From: an uncultured Opitutia bacterium
GTDB taxonomy: Bacteria; Verrucomicrobiota; Verrucomicrobiia; Opitutales; Opitutaceae
Direction: 5' to 3'
Length of the DNA: 64,000 nt
NCBI GenBank assembly: GCA_903900845.1
Contig: CAIUOU010000110.1
Coordinates: forward strand, 62,001 to 126,000
Below, piece by piece: positions 10,157 through 20,215 of this stretch. Made by a program: the position numbers and the translations under genes. The notes under the pieces are model-generated. The model ran no database searches. It worked only from the letters and a program-made list of their open reading frames with translations, and was not told where the DNA came from. Each line of letters opens with the position of its first letter. Positions within the stretch are counted from its first letter, which is position 1.

Positions 10157-12648
10157 TGCGGGCCCGAGTGGATTTTTGTCTCCTGCCGTTGCTTGCGCTG
10201 GCGCTGGTGCCGCCGGTCGCGCCCGCAAGGGCCGCCGACACCAGCCGCACCGCGGAGGAGGCCCGTCTGTTGGCGGTGCTCGCCTCTCCGGCCACAATGG
10301 TCGAACGCGAAGCCGCAGTCGTGCGGCTTCACCGAATCGGGTCCGAACGCGCGGTGCCGGAGCTCGCGAAGCTCTTGTCCGACGCTGAGCTTTCGCATGC
10401 CGCGCGCCACGCGCTGGAGGCGATGCCTTTCGCCTCCTCCGGGCGCGCCTTGGTGGAAGCGCTTTCAAAGACCTCAGGACCGGTGCGTCTCGGCCTCGTC
10501 TCCTCCCTGGCTTCGCGGCGCGAGGTCGCCGCGGTCCCCGCGCTCGCGGCGCTCCTGCGCGATGTCACCGACTCCGCCGGCGCGGAGGCGGCGGCCCATG
10601 CGCTCGCGATGATCCCTGATGCATCGGCGCTCTCCGCGCTTGAGACCGTGTGGCCCGATGCCAGCGGCTCCGTACGGACGGCGGTCATCGATGCGCTGCT
10701 GGCTCAGGCGTGGCGCCTGCTCGGCGCCGGCGAGTCGCGCGAGGCCGGCCGCGTGTTCCGCTCGATCCACGCCTCCGAACGTGATCCGCGGGTGCGGCTG
10801 GCGACCGATGAGGGCATGATCCGCGCCGCCGGCGCAGTCGGTCTCGCGTTGGTGCGGGCAGGCCTGACCGGCACTGTCGAGCCCGAGCGGGCGGCCGCTT
10901 TGCGGGTCGTCGAGGATCTGCCGCAGCCCGGCCTCGGCGCTCTCCTGCGGGAGCTGCTGCCGGAACTTACCCCGGCGTTGCAGCGTTCCGTTCTCGAAGC
11001 CTGGTTGCGCCGCGCCGATCCGCCATCGCGCGAGGCCGTGCGGCCTTTGTTGGCTAGCCCTTCGGTGGAAACGCGGCTGGCCGCAATCCGCGGGCTTGGA
11101 CAGGTCGGTGCGGCGGAGGACGTGGGTGCCCTGCTTGGCTTGTCCGCGGGTGCCGAACCCGAGCGCCGCACCGCGCGCCTCGCGCTGACGACGCTGCGGG
11201 CCGAGGGCGTGACGGATGCGTTGCGGCGGCGGGCAATCAAGGGCGACGGGGCCGAACGAATGGAAGCGGTGCGGACCCTGGGTGAGCGGGGTGATCGGGC
11301 GGCGGCGAAGGATTTGCTGGAGCTGGCACGCTCCGCGGACGACGCGCTGCGGCTCGCTGCGCTGCGGTCCGTTGCTCTGGTGCTGGATCCGTCGGGAGTG
11401 GCGGAGCTCATCGGCTTGGTCACGTCCGCGCCGGATGAAGCCCGGCGGGGAGAAGCTGGGCGCGCGCTGGCGCTGACCTTGGGCCGGCTGCAGCCGGCGG
11501 GTGGCTCCGTGGCCTTGATGGCGATGACGCGTGCCATGAGCGGAGCGGTGCCGGCGATACGCGCCGCGCTCGTCGCGGCCGGTGGCGGTCTGGTCGCGCC
11601 CGAGGTGCGGGAGATCTTGCGGCGCGCTTTTTCCGACGAGGACCCCTCCGTGCGTGCGGCTGGCTTGAACGCGCTTGGCACGACGAACGACCTCGCTTTG
11701 TTGCCCGACGCCCGCGAGTTGGCGCTGCGCGGCGGCGACGAGGCGGCGCGCGAGGCTGGCACGCGGGCCGCCGTGCGGCTTTTCGCGCGTGAAGGTTCGG
11801 GTGTGTCCTTCGGTGATCGGATCGCGTTTCTTCGAGCGATAGCCGGAGCGAATCCATCCCTCGCGCAACGCCGGCTGGTATTGAACAACCTCGCTTCGGG
11901 TCGCAGTCGGGAGGAACTCGCGCTGGCGGTCGCGTGGCTGGAAGACGAGAGCTCGGCTGGTGATGCGGCAACTGCGGTGGTGCGGGTGGCGCCGCGCCTG
12001 CCCGACGCCCGGCCGGCGCTCGCGGCCCTGCGGCGCGTGCAGGGGATGGACGTGACGGCCGTGACCAAGGAGGAAGTCGCCTCCGTGATCGAGGGCGTCG
12101 AGGCGCGGGCCGCCCATGTCACCTCGTGGCTGTCACGTCCGACCATCGAGGCGGGGGACCGGGACGTGAGGGATCTGCTCGACGTGGTTTTCGACCCCGA
12201 GGGGCCGGCGGCCACTTATACCGAGGCGGCCGGTCACGCCCGTCCGGGGAAATGGGAGCTGATGCGCGTCTCCGCCGATGCGCGCAACCCCCGGCAGATG
12301 CGCGGCGGGAGTCCGGGTGTCTCCGGGGTGGCCTACGCCTACACCTGGGTGTGGGCGACAGAGCCGCGGCGGGTGAAGATCGAACTCCAGCACGACGCGG
12401 CGCTGAAGCTTTGGGTTGGTGACACGGAGGTGGCGCGGTTGTCGGATCCGGTGGAGACCGGCGCCAAGGGCACGGGCTCCGCCGAGGTCGATCTCGCGGC
12501 CGGTTGGAATCTGTTTCGCGTGAAACTCGCGCAGGCTGCTCGGCCGTGGTGGTTTTCCCTGCGGGTGCGCGCGGCGTTGGACGGCGGGGAGGCCGCCTTG
12601 GTCGCCGACGCGCAACCGGCGGACCTGCGGTCTCCGCCTCAGCCGTAG
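10153..12648 (+). CDS. Secreted HEAT-repeat protein
   Basis: Signal peptide followed by many HEAT-like units; overlaps the upstream stop codon, suggesting translational coupling. Confidence 0.75.
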   Translation: MMRARVDFCLLPLLALALVPPVAPARAADTSRTAEEARLLAVLASPATMVEREAAVVRLHRIGSERAVPELAKLLSDAELSHAARHALEAMPFASSGRALVEALSKTSGPVRLGLVSSLASRREVAAVPALAALLRDVTDSAGAEAAAHALAMIPDASALSALETVWPDASGSVRTAVIDALLAQAWRLLGAGESREAGRVFRSIHASERDPRVRLATDEGMIRAAGAVGLALVRAGLTGTVEPERAAALRVVEDLPQPGLGALLRELLPELTPALQRSVLEAWLRRADPPSREAVRPLLASPSVETRLAAIRGLGQVGAAEDVGALLGLSAGAEPERRTARLALTTLRAEGVTDALRRRAIKGDGAERMEAVRTLGERGDRAAAKDLLELARSADDALRLAALRSVALVLDPSGVAELIGLVTSAPDEARRGEAGRALALTLGRLQPAGGSVALMAMTRAMSGAVPAIRAALVAAGGGLVAPEVREILRRAFSDEDPSVRAAGLNALGTTNDLALLPDARELALRGGDEAAREAGTRAAVRLFAREGSGVSFGDRIAFLRAIAGANPSLAQRRLVLNNLASGRSREELALAVAWLEDESSAGDAATAVVRVAPRLPDARPALAALRRVQGMDVTAVTKEEVASVIEGVEARAAHVTSWLSRPTIEAGDRDVRDLLDVVFDPEGPAATYTEAAGHARPGKWELMRVSADARNPRQMRGGSPGVSGVAYAYTWVWATEPRRVKIELQHDAALKLWVGDTEVARLSDPVETGAKGTGSAEVDLAAGWNLFRVKLAQAARPWWFSLRVRAALDGGEAALVADAQPADLRSPPQP

Positions 12649-13829
12649 CCGCGCGCGACCGGCCACACCGCTTCCACGCGGTCGCCACGGAGGGCGTGGA
12701 TGTGGTCGTGGAGGTTCACGGTGGGATCGCAGTGCGGCACGATGAACTCGAGGCGGTCGCCAAGGCGCGGTTCGCGTGAAGCCTTCGCGAGATCGAGGAT
12801 GCCGTGTTCGTCGCCACCCCAGCTGAACGTGGCGCCGGCGAGGTCCTTGGGTTCTGGGCCGAACTTCCGGTCGGTCGCGAAGGCCTTCAGCCCGGCGTCG
12901 ATCGTGGCGCGGTTGCGCTCCGGGCGGCTGATGACGGTGGCGATCACCGCGAGCGACGGCGCGAAATCCTCGTAGACGGCACCGCTTTTTCCCCCGATGC
13001 GGCGGTAGTCGACGTCCATGAAGACGTACGATCCAGCCTGCAGCTCGGTCATCGCTCCGAACGCGGGGTCGATGTTGTAGGTACCGGTGCTGCCGCCCGA
13101 GAGGATCTCCATCGGCAATCCATCCCGGCGAAGTTCGAGGAAAGTGGCGATCGCCGGGGCCATCGCCTTCTCGGAGTGCGCGCGCCTCTGCTCGAAGCCG
13201 GTGACATGGGCCGAGGAACCCGAGTAGCAGTGGATGCCCCGCAGGCGCAGGCCCGGGAGCGCCGTGATCCGCCGCGCGAGATCCGCGGCCTTTTCACCCG
13301 GCGCGATGCCGGTGCGCCGGCTGCCCGGATCGATGTCGATGAGCACGTTGAGCGTGAGCCCCGCCGCGCGCGCCGCCGCGGAGAGTTCCGCGGCGTGCCC
13401 GGGATCGTCGACCACTGACATGGTGTCGGGCCGCCGACGCGTGAGCTCGACCAGCCGGCGGATTTTTACCCCGCCCACCATCTCCGAGGTGAGAAGCAGA
13501 CCGCCGACGCCGCCCTCTGCCATGGCCTCGGCTTCGCGCAGCGTCGCGACACAGACACCGAGGGCGCCAGCCGCCATCTGCAGGCGGGCGATGGCGGCGC
13601 ATTTGTGGGTCTTGGCGTGCGGTCGCAGCGCGATGCCGGCCGACTTCGCGTGGGAGGCGAGGCGCGTGATGTTGCCCTCGAGTTGGTCGAGGTCGACGAC
13701 CAGCGCGGGGGTGGGCAACTCGTCCTTCGCGCGGCCGACGAGGCCGGCGGCGGCGGACTGGCGGCCGGTGGCGGACAGCAGCGCGGCGGCGGTGCTCGCG
13801 CGCAGCAAAGATCGGCGGGAAAGGTGCAT
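12639..13829 (-). CDS. D-threonine aldolase/alanine racemase-fold PLP enzyme (DSD1-like), Tat-type signal
   Basis: MHLSRRSLLRAST signal; DELPTPALVVDLDQLEGNITRLASHAKSAGIALRPHAKTHKC; GIHCYSGSSAH; HCDPTVNLHDHIHALRGDRVEAVWPV. Confidence 0.87.
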   Translation of the reverse strand: MHLSRRSLLRASTAAALLSATGRQSAAAGLVGRAKDELPTPALVVDLDQLEGNITRLASHAKSAGIALRPHAKTHKCAAIARLQMAAGALGVCVATLREAEAMAEGGVGGLLLTSEMVGGVKIRRLVELTRRRPDTMSVVDDPGHAAELSAAARAAGLTLNVLIDIDPGSRRTGIAPGEKAADLARRITALPGLRLRGIHCYSGSSAHVTGFEQRRAHSEKAMAPAIATFLELRRDGLPMEILSGGSTGTYNIDPAFGAMTELQAGSYVFMDVDYRRIGGKSGAVYEDFAPSLAVIATVISRPERNRATIDAGLKAFATDRKFGPEPKDLAGATFSWGGDEHGILDLAKASREPRLGDRLEFIVPHCDPTVNLHDHIHALRGDRVEAVWPVARGYG

Positions 13830-13943
13830 GGAGAGGGTGATCGTGGGAGTGGCATCTCGCCCCCGGCGGCGCAAGCGACGACGCGGACTGGTCCGGCGTT
13901 GCGCCCGATCCGGGAGGTTGCGCACCATCCTGCACCTCATCGC

Positions 13944-14762
13944 ATGAGCACCGCTCCCGCCAGCACCTACAACGCCACCGTCGTCGGCCGAGAATCCATC
14001 AATCCGCAACTCATGATCCTGCGTGTGCGGCCCGATTCGGGGGAGTTCAACTTCACGCCGGGCCAGTTCGGCGTGCTGGGTTTAAAGGGCAAGGAGCCCC
14101 GCGTGCCGGAGGCTGATCCCGATGCGAAGGCGGCCGAACCGGAGAAGCTCATCCGGCGGGCCTACAGCATTTCGTCGACGAACCTTGAGCGGTCTCACGT
14201 CGAATTCTACCTCACGCTCGTCACTTCCGGTGAACTCACGCCGCGGCTTTTCGCGCTCCAGCACGGTGCGCGGATCTTCCTCGGGCCGAAGGCCAGCGGA
14301 CTCTTCACGCTCGACCGCGTGGCGCCCGGGAAGCCCGTTGTCCTGGTCGCGACCGGTACCGGTCTCGCACCTTACATCTCGATGCTGCGCACGATGTTGA
14401 TCAGCGACGCGACACGGAAGTTCGTTGTGCTGCACGGGTCGCGCTACAGCTGGGACCTGGGTTACCGCGGCGAGCTCGAGAGCCTCGCGCGCATCCGGCC
14501 GAACTTCACCTACATCCCGTCGATCACCCGCGCGGAGCAGGACCCGCATTTCAACGGACAGGTGGGGAGGCTCCCGAAGCTGATCGAGGACGGCGTGATC
14601 GAGCGGCTCTCCGGCGTGAGGCTCGATCCGGCGGAATGCGACGTCTTCCTGTGCGGCAACCCCGACATGATCTCGGCGGTGAAGGCGTTTCTCGCCGCCC
14701 GCGGATTCACGCCCGATCACGGCAAGCAGTCGGGCACCGTGCACGTCGAGGAGTACTGGTAG
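13944..14762 (+). CDS. Ferredoxin--NADP reductase
   Basis: RAYSISST (FAD site), LVATGTGLAPYISMLRTM (NADP site), VFLCGNPDMI, C-terminal HVEEYW. Confidence 0.9.
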   Translation: MSTAPASTYNATVVGRESINPQLMILRVRPDSGEFNFTPGQFGVLGLKGKEPRVPEADPDAKAAEPEKLIRRAYSISSTNLERSHVEFYLTLVTSGELTPRLFALQHGARIFLGPKASGLFTLDRVAPGKPVVLVATGTGLAPYISMLRTMLISDATRKFVVLHGSRYSWDLGYRGELESLARIRPNFTYIPSITRAEQDPHFNGQVGRLPKLIEDGVIERLSGVRLDPAECDVFLCGNPDMISAVKAFLAARGFTPDHGKQSGTVHVEEYW

Positions 14763-14828
14763 GACCCCGCCGCTGGTTTCGCGGTTTGACGCGGCGCGCG
14801 GTGATCCTTTGCGTCGCGCGCCTCCCCC

Positions 14829-15566
14829 ATGAAAGCCCTCGGCATCGATATCGGCGGGTCCGCCATGAAAGGCGCGCCCGTGGACACCCGCACCGGACGC
14901 CTCCTCGCCCCGCCGCACCGTATTCCCATCCACCGCGGCTTGCCGCCGAAGGATGGCGCCAAGGTCGTGGCGGCGATTGCGGAGCATTTCTCCTGGAGCG
15001 GCCCGATCGGGGTCGGTTTCCCCGGCGCGATCGAGGGCGGTCACATCCGCACCTCGGCCAATCTGCATTCGGGATTCGTCGACGCCGACGGCGCGCGGTT
15101 GTTCGGTCGCGCGAGCGGCTGCCCGGTGGCGCTGATCAACGACGCGGCGGCGGCCGGGCGCGCGGAGATGAAGTTCGGCGCCGGCCGGGGTTTCAACGGC
15201 AAGACGCTGCTGCTGACGCTCGGCACGGGCGTGGGCACCTGCCTCGCGCAGGACGGGGTCGTGATCCCGCTCGAGCTCGGGCATTTCCCGTGGAAGAACG
15301 GCGAGGGTGCGGAAAAGCATGTCGCGAGCAGCGTGAAGGACCGCGATGGCCTATCGTGGAAGGTTTGGGGCGGTCGCCTCAACGCGTACGTGCTCGAACT
15401 AGAGCGCCTGTTGTGGCCGGAGCGCATCATCATGGGCGGCGGCGTGAGCACGGAGCACGCGAGGTTCTTCCGGTTCATCCGTTGCCGGGCGCGGCTGATG
15501 CCGGCGCGTTTCCGCAACGAGGCCGGGATCGTCGGTGCTGCGCTCCGCGGCGCGCAGGCGGGTTGA
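14829..15566 (+). CDS. ppgK: Polyphosphate glucokinase (ROK family)
   Basis: LGIDIGGSAMKGA, GVGFPGAI, LINDAAAAGRAEMKFGAGRG, LTLGTGVGT, LELGHF, ERLLWPERIIMGGGVS. Confidence 0.85.
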   Translation: MKALGIDIGGSAMKGAPVDTRTGRLLAPPHRIPIHRGLPPKDGAKVVAAIAEHFSWSGPIGVGFPGAIEGGHIRTSANLHSGFVDADGARLFGRASGCPVALINDAAAAGRAEMKFGAGRGFNGKTLLLTLGTGVGTCLAQDGVVIPLELGHFPWKNGEGAEKHVASSVKDRDGLSWKVWGGRLNAYVLELERLLWPERIIMGGGVSTEHARFFRFIRCRARLMPARFRNEAGIVGAALRGAQAG

Positions 15567-15588
15567 GCGGAAGTAGCGCGTCCCGTCC

Positions 15589-16593
15589 ATGCGCGCTGAG
15601 ATCCTGATCGCTGGTCAGGGTGTGGCGGGCACGTTGCTGGGATGGGAACTCGAGCAGGCCGGGGTCCCGTTTCTCATCCGGGACCCGGGCCACGAGACCG
15701 CCGCCACCGCGGCGTCCGCGGGGATCATCAATCCCGTCACGGGCCGGCGGTTGGTGAAGACGTGGCGGTTCGACGAATTGCATCCGATGGCGGCTGCAAT
15801 GTGGCGCGAACTCGGTGGAGCGCTCGGCGAACGTCTCTGGCGCGAGATGCGCGTGCGGCGGGAGTTCGCCGATGAGGAGGAGCGGGAAGCTTGGAAGCGA
15901 AAGGCGGCGACCGCGGAGCTTTCCCCGTACGCGGGCGCTCCGTTCGATGACGGGTTTTGGATCGTTGGCGCGGCGCGCGTCGATCTCGCCGCCGCGCTCG
16001 CCGCCGCCCGGCGCCGTTGGCGAATGCAGGGACGGCTGCGCGAGGATGGTGTCCCGGATCTCGCCGCCGCGGCTGAACGACACCGGATGGTGATCGATTG
16101 CACGGGCGCCGCGGGCGCCTCGCACGCCGCCTTCGACTTCGTACCCTGGGAGTTTTCGAAGGGTGACGCGCTGGAGATCGGCGTCGAGGGCCTCGATCCC
16201 GACGTGATCCTGAACCGGCGGTTGTGGGTGGCGCCGGCCGGCGAGGGTGGCGCGCTCGCCGGGGCAACCAATGAGCCGGGCATAACGGATCCGCGACCTG
16301 ATCCCGCTGCTCGCGAACGGTTGATCGCTGGGACGCGCGCGATCCTGGGTGCACGGGAGTTCACGGTCCGCGTCCACCGCTCCGGCGTACGTGTGACTTT
16401 GCCCGACCGACGGCCGGTCGCGGGTCCGCATCCGACGATCCCTAAGTTGGGAATTTGCGGCGGACTCGGTGCGAGGGGCGCGCTGTGGGCGCCTTGGCTC
16501 GCGCGTCAGTGGCGTGACCATCTCGTCGCCGGCCGTCCCTTTGATCCGAAGGTCAGTGTCGCGCGTTTTCTCGCCGCGTCCGCGACCGCGTAG
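15589..16593 (+). CDS. FAD-dependent oxidoreductase (DAO/glycine-oxidase-like)
   Basis: N-terminal ILIAGQGVAGTLLGWELEQAG Rossmann motif; ASAGIINPVTGRRLVKTW; GLGARGALWAPWLA. Confidence 0.82.
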   Translation: MRAEILIAGQGVAGTLLGWELEQAGVPFLIRDPGHETAATAASAGIINPVTGRRLVKTWRFDELHPMAAAMWRELGGALGERLWREMRVRREFADEEEREAWKRKAATAELSPYAGAPFDDGFWIVGAARVDLAAALAAARRRWRMQGRLREDGVPDLAAAAERHRMVIDCTGAAGASHAAFDFVPWEFSKGDALEIGVEGLDPDVILNRRLWVAPAGEGGALAGATNEPGITDPRPDPAARERLIAGTRAILGAREFTVRVHRSGVRVTLPDRRPVAGPHPTIPKLGICGGLGARGALWAPWLARQWRDHLVAGRPFDPKVSVARFLAASATA

Positions 16594-16597
16594 AAGC

Positions 16598-19500
16598 TCA
16601 GCGCGTGATCGGCTGGGAGATGCGCAGGTAGGCGAAGAAGTCGCGCAGCTCCTGGTCGCCGAGGCCGTCGAGCAGGCCGGCGGGCATTAGGCTGCGGCCC
16701 ATCGGCTGGATTTCGCGGATTTCGGCGGCGCGCAGCGTGATGTTCTCGCCGCCGAGCCCGCGAAGCACCGTTACCTGGTTGTCCCGCTCGATGATGAAGC
16801 CGCCGAGTGAGCGGCCGTCGGTGGTCTCGACCACCTGGTATTGGTAGCCCTCGCGAATTTCGGCGTCGGGATTGATGATGCTGAGTAACATCGTGCCGAG
16901 GTTGTCGCGCTGGTAGGCGGTGAGGTCGGGGCCGATGTTGCCGCCCTTGAAAAACAACCGGTGGCAGCTGGCGCAGCGCGCGGTGAAGGTCGCCTCGCCG
17001 GCGTAGGGGTTGCCTGCGGCGGCCTGGATTGCGGCGGCGACCGCGTCGATGCGGGTTTGGTAGTCGCCGGACGGGCTTTGCGGTGGAAGGAGGCGCGCGG
17101 CGCGGGAGGCAATGCCGGAGTCGCGACTCATCCGTAACCGGTCGGAGGCGTCGGCGGGAATCGCCCCGGCGGCCAGCGCGCCGCTTTCTAGCGCGCCGAG
17201 CAGGTAACGGCTCCAGGAGGGCCGGCTGGCGAGCGCAGTGATCGCCGTCTCGCGCACGGAACCTCTCATGGATGGCAGGGCGGCGGAAATTTTCGCGCCG
17301 AGATCGTCATCGGAAAACGACGTGAGCGCGGAGAGTGCCGCGGTACGGAGTGCGTCGGTCCGGCCCTGAGTGGCGACGTTCAGTAACGCGGGAGCTGCGG
17401 CTGCCGCACGTGTTTCCCCGAGTGCGCGGGTGAGGCGCAGTTGTTCTTCCGGACGTGTCTTCGGGTTGGCGAGGAGAGCGATGGCCTCGGCGATCGCGGC
17501 GGCTTCGCCCTGGCGCAGGCGAAGCGCGAGTGGAACCTGTCCCTGGCCGCGCAGGCGCTCGACGAGTTCCTCCGGCAAGTCGTTCATCGCGCGGCCGCGG
17601 TAAGCCTCCTCCAAGCCTTGGAGTAGTGGCGCGATATGGCGCGGCGAAGGTGCTCGGGCGAAAAGACGGTTGAGCTGTGCGAGCTCCGAACGGCGGCCGT
17701 TGACCGCAAGCCGGCGCGCGAATCGCGGCAAGACGTGTTCCCGGGCCATGGGTTCGTCCCAAAGGCGGGGTTCGCGGAAAAAATCCAGTACCTGTTCGGC
17801 CGAGTCCGGAAGATGGGCCTCGAACACCCACCAGACCAGCAGAGGGATGAACGGATCCTGGGCCATTTCCCGGCGTGCGAGGAGAGCGGCCGCTAGGGGT
17901 AGAGCCTGCGGCGGATCCAAGCGCCGGGCGGTGCTCGCGAATTGCGCGAGTGTTTCGGCGTCGGGCTCGGCGGCTGCCTGCGCCAGCAGCGTTTCGAACA
18001 CAGGGACAGGCAATAACGGCCGGTCCGCGGACGAGTGCCGACCCGCGCCAAGGTTACGGTGGCGCCCCCAATCGTCGCCCAGGAGGCGCGCGGTCCACGC
18101 ACGGACGGCGGCTTGCGGGTGGCGGAGGCCGGTTAGCGCATCGCTTTCGTTCAGCCCTGCGGATTGGTGGAGCGCCCAGAGCGTGTTGAGAGCGCCGAGT
18201 GCGGAGTCTGTCCCCAGTAGCGTGCGTAGGAGTGGCGCGGCGGCGGGGTCGCAACGTTCACCCAGGAGGCGTACCGCGGTGTGCCGGTGCCATTTGTTCG
18301 GGTGGGAGAGAAGCGCGACGAGCTCAGCGGTGCTCTTGGAGGCGAGATTCACATCTCGTTCAAGTGGAGCGTTCTCCGCGCGCAGGCGGTAGATTCGGCC
18401 GGTGGAGGTATCGATCTGGTTTTGGTAATGTTGCCCGTGGGCGACGTAGAAGTCGTACATGTCGGCCACGACCAGTGAACCGTCGGGAGCGTTGGCGATG
18501 TAGACCGGGCGGAACGCGGGATCGTTGCTCGTCAGCGCGGCGCCACGGTCGGTCGTCGTGAAGGTCGCTCCGCGCGGAACCCTTTCGCTGGTGAGGACGG
18601 TATTGTGCAGCGGGGCGAGGGCGAAGAGGCGGCCGGCCCAGGGCGCGGGGAGGGCAGTGCCCTCCGCGAAAGCCCCGAAATGCGTGAACCGCACCACGGA
18701 GTCCTTCGTTGCCATCATCGGCAGGTCGCCGAACGCGTATGGATTGCGGGGTGGTCCGAATTTCCCGGGGTCCACGCCCTGCATCAGGTAGAAACCGCCC
18801 TGCACGAAGTGCCACCCGCGGGTTCCGCCGCCGTTGTGGCCGGAGTAGAGGCGTCCGTACGCGTCGAACTCGAGTCCGAAGGTGTTACCGCCGCCCTCGG
18901 CAAAAATTTCGTACGCGCGGGTGCGCGGATGGTAGCGCCAGACCATGCAGCCCTCGAAGTGCACGCCCGGCGCGTCCGGTTGGTCTAGGCCAGGGCGGGT
19001 GACACGGCTTGAGGTGGTGCTGCCCTGCGCGCCGTAGAGCCAGCCGTCGGGTCCCCACACGAGTCCGTTCGCGATGGAGTGGGTGTCTTCGAGCCCGAAG
19101 CCGGTGAGCCGCGTTTCCGGCGGACCGTCGGCGACGTCGTCGCCGTCGGCGTCGGGATAAAAGAGCAGGTGCGGGGTGTGCATGACCCAGACGCCGCCGT
19201 GGCCGCGCAGGGCGGCGTTGGCGAGGTTGAGGCCGTCGGCGAACACCCGGTGGCGGTCGAAGGTTCCGTCTCCGCGGGAGGACTCGTGGATCGAGATCAC
19301 ATCGGTCCCCCGGTCGTGATGCGGGGGCGCCGGGGGCGTTTTGTCGTAATGGGAGCGGTAGTACTTGTCGCGGCTAACCATGGTCACGCCGGCGGGGTAG
19401 GGATATTGGCGGGAGTGGGTGACCCAGAGCCTCCCGCGTTCGTCGAAGCTGAAGTGGAAGGGCTGGGCGACCTGCGGTTCGTGCAGCAGTAGCTCCGCGC

Positions 19501-20155
19501 GGAGACCGGGCGCCGCGGCGATCCGGGCGGCTGATTCCGCGGGCGACAACCGCGCGCCGGGTACTTGCACGGCGCGGCCGAGAACGCGGTTGGACTCACG
19601 GAAGGTTTCGAAGGAGGTCTCGGACGGTCGGTCCGGCCGCGCGGGTCCAGGGGAGTAGTCGGCGCCTGCGAGGAACTCCCATGGGCCGGCGAGCACGCAC
19701 TCCATGAAATAGTTCATGATGAACGGCGCGTCGCCGAGGAACCCGTGGGGTTCCGGCGTCGGCTGGTGGTAAACGCGTAGCGCGATCTCGTTCCATTCGC
19801 CCTTGCGCAGTGTGCCGATGGGAACCTTGTGGCGATGGAAGGAGGCGCGAGCGCTCCGGTACTCCGGCGGAAACGTGCCGCCGGTTCCGAGCCGCGTGCC
19901 GTTGACCCAGACCTCGTGCGCGCCCGAGAGATCGCGGAGGTGGATGCCCACGGACTCCTCGTAAAGGTTGCGCTCGTGGCGGATGAAGAACGAAGGATCG
20001 ACCTTAACCCAAGTGCGGTACCAGGCGAAACCGCCCGCGGCCGCGACGGAAGCGCGTTCGCCGTTGGATCGCTGTCCGGGCACAACCACTTTTCGCCAAT
20101 CGGCGGCCTGCAGAGGGCAGAGCAAGAGGAAGCAGGCGAGGAGACAGCTTCTCAT
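16598..20155 (-). CDS. PVC-type heme-binding dehydrogenase: N-terminal jelly-roll/CBM-like region + beta-propeller + HEAT + cytochrome c (CASCH)
   Basis: Signal peptide MRSCLLACFLLLCPLQA; GAHEVWVNGTRLGTGGTFPPEY jelly-roll-like region; HSIANGLVWGPDGWLYGAQGST; FTARCASCHRLFFKGGNIGPDL. Confidence 0.87.
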   Translation of the reverse strand: MRSCLLACFLLLCPLQAADWRKVVVPGQRSNGERASVAAAGGFAWYRTWVKVDPSFFIRHERNLYEESVGIHLRDLSGAHEVWVNGTRLGTGGTFPPEYRSARASFHRHKVPIGTLRKGEWNEIALRVYHQPTPEPHGFLGDAPFIMNYFMECVLAGPWEFLAGADYSPGPARPDRPSETSFETFRESNRVLGRAVQVPGARLSPAESAARIAAAPGLRAELLLHEPQVAQPFHFSFDERGRLWVTHSRQYPYPAGVTMVSRDKYYRSHYDKTPPAPPHHDRGTDVISIHESSRGDGTFDRHRVFADGLNLANAALRGHGGVWVMHTPHLLFYPDADGDDVADGPPETRLTGFGLEDTHSIANGLVWGPDGWLYGAQGSTTSSRVTRPGLDQPDAPGVHFEGCMVWRYHPRTRAYEIFAEGGGNTFGLEFDAYGRLYSGHNGGGTRGWHFVQGGFYLMQGVDPGKFGPPRNPYAFGDLPMMATKDSVVRFTHFGAFAEGTALPAPWAGRLFALAPLHNTVLTSERVPRGATFTTTDRGAALTSNDPAFRPVYIANAPDGSLVVADMYDFYVAHGQHYQNQIDTSTGRIYRLRAENAPLERDVNLASKSTAELVALLSHPNKWHRHTAVRLLGERCDPAAAPLLRTLLGTDSALGALNTLWALHQSAGLNESDALTGLRHPQAAVRAWTARLLGDDWGRHRNLGAGRHSSADRPLLPVPVFETLLAQAAAEPDAETLAQFASTARRLDPPQALPLAAALLARREMAQDPFIPLLVWWVFEAHLPDSAEQVLDFFREPRLWDEPMAREHVLPRFARRLAVNGRRSELAQLNRLFARAPSPRHIAPLLQGLEEAYRGRAMNDLPEELVERLRGQGQVPLALRLRQGEAAAIAEAIALLANPKTRPEEQLRLTRALGETRAAAAAPALLNVATQGRTDALRTAALSALTSFSDDDLGAKISAALPSMRGSVRETAITALASRPSWSRYLLGALESGALAAGAIPADASDRLRMSRDSGIASRAARLLPPQSPSGDYQTRIDAVAAAIQAAAGNPYAGEATFTARCASCHRLFFKGGNIGPDLTAYQRDNLGTMLLSIINPDAEIREGYQYQVVETTDGRSLGGFIIERDNQVTVLRGLGGENITLRAAEIREIQPMGRSLMPAGLLDGLGDQELRDFFAYLRISQPITR

Positions 20156-20215
20156 TGGAGTGAGTCGATCCAAGCGGCCCGGAGGTGCCGACACAAACCG
20201 TAGCTTCTAGCCAGG

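Noticed and set aside
18003-18019. GGGACAGGCAATAACGG inside the second PVC dehydrogenase, resembling the RAYT repeat
   Set aside because: Only the first 9 nt match, isolated, coding (LLPVPVF) and far from the RAYT; plausible chance match.
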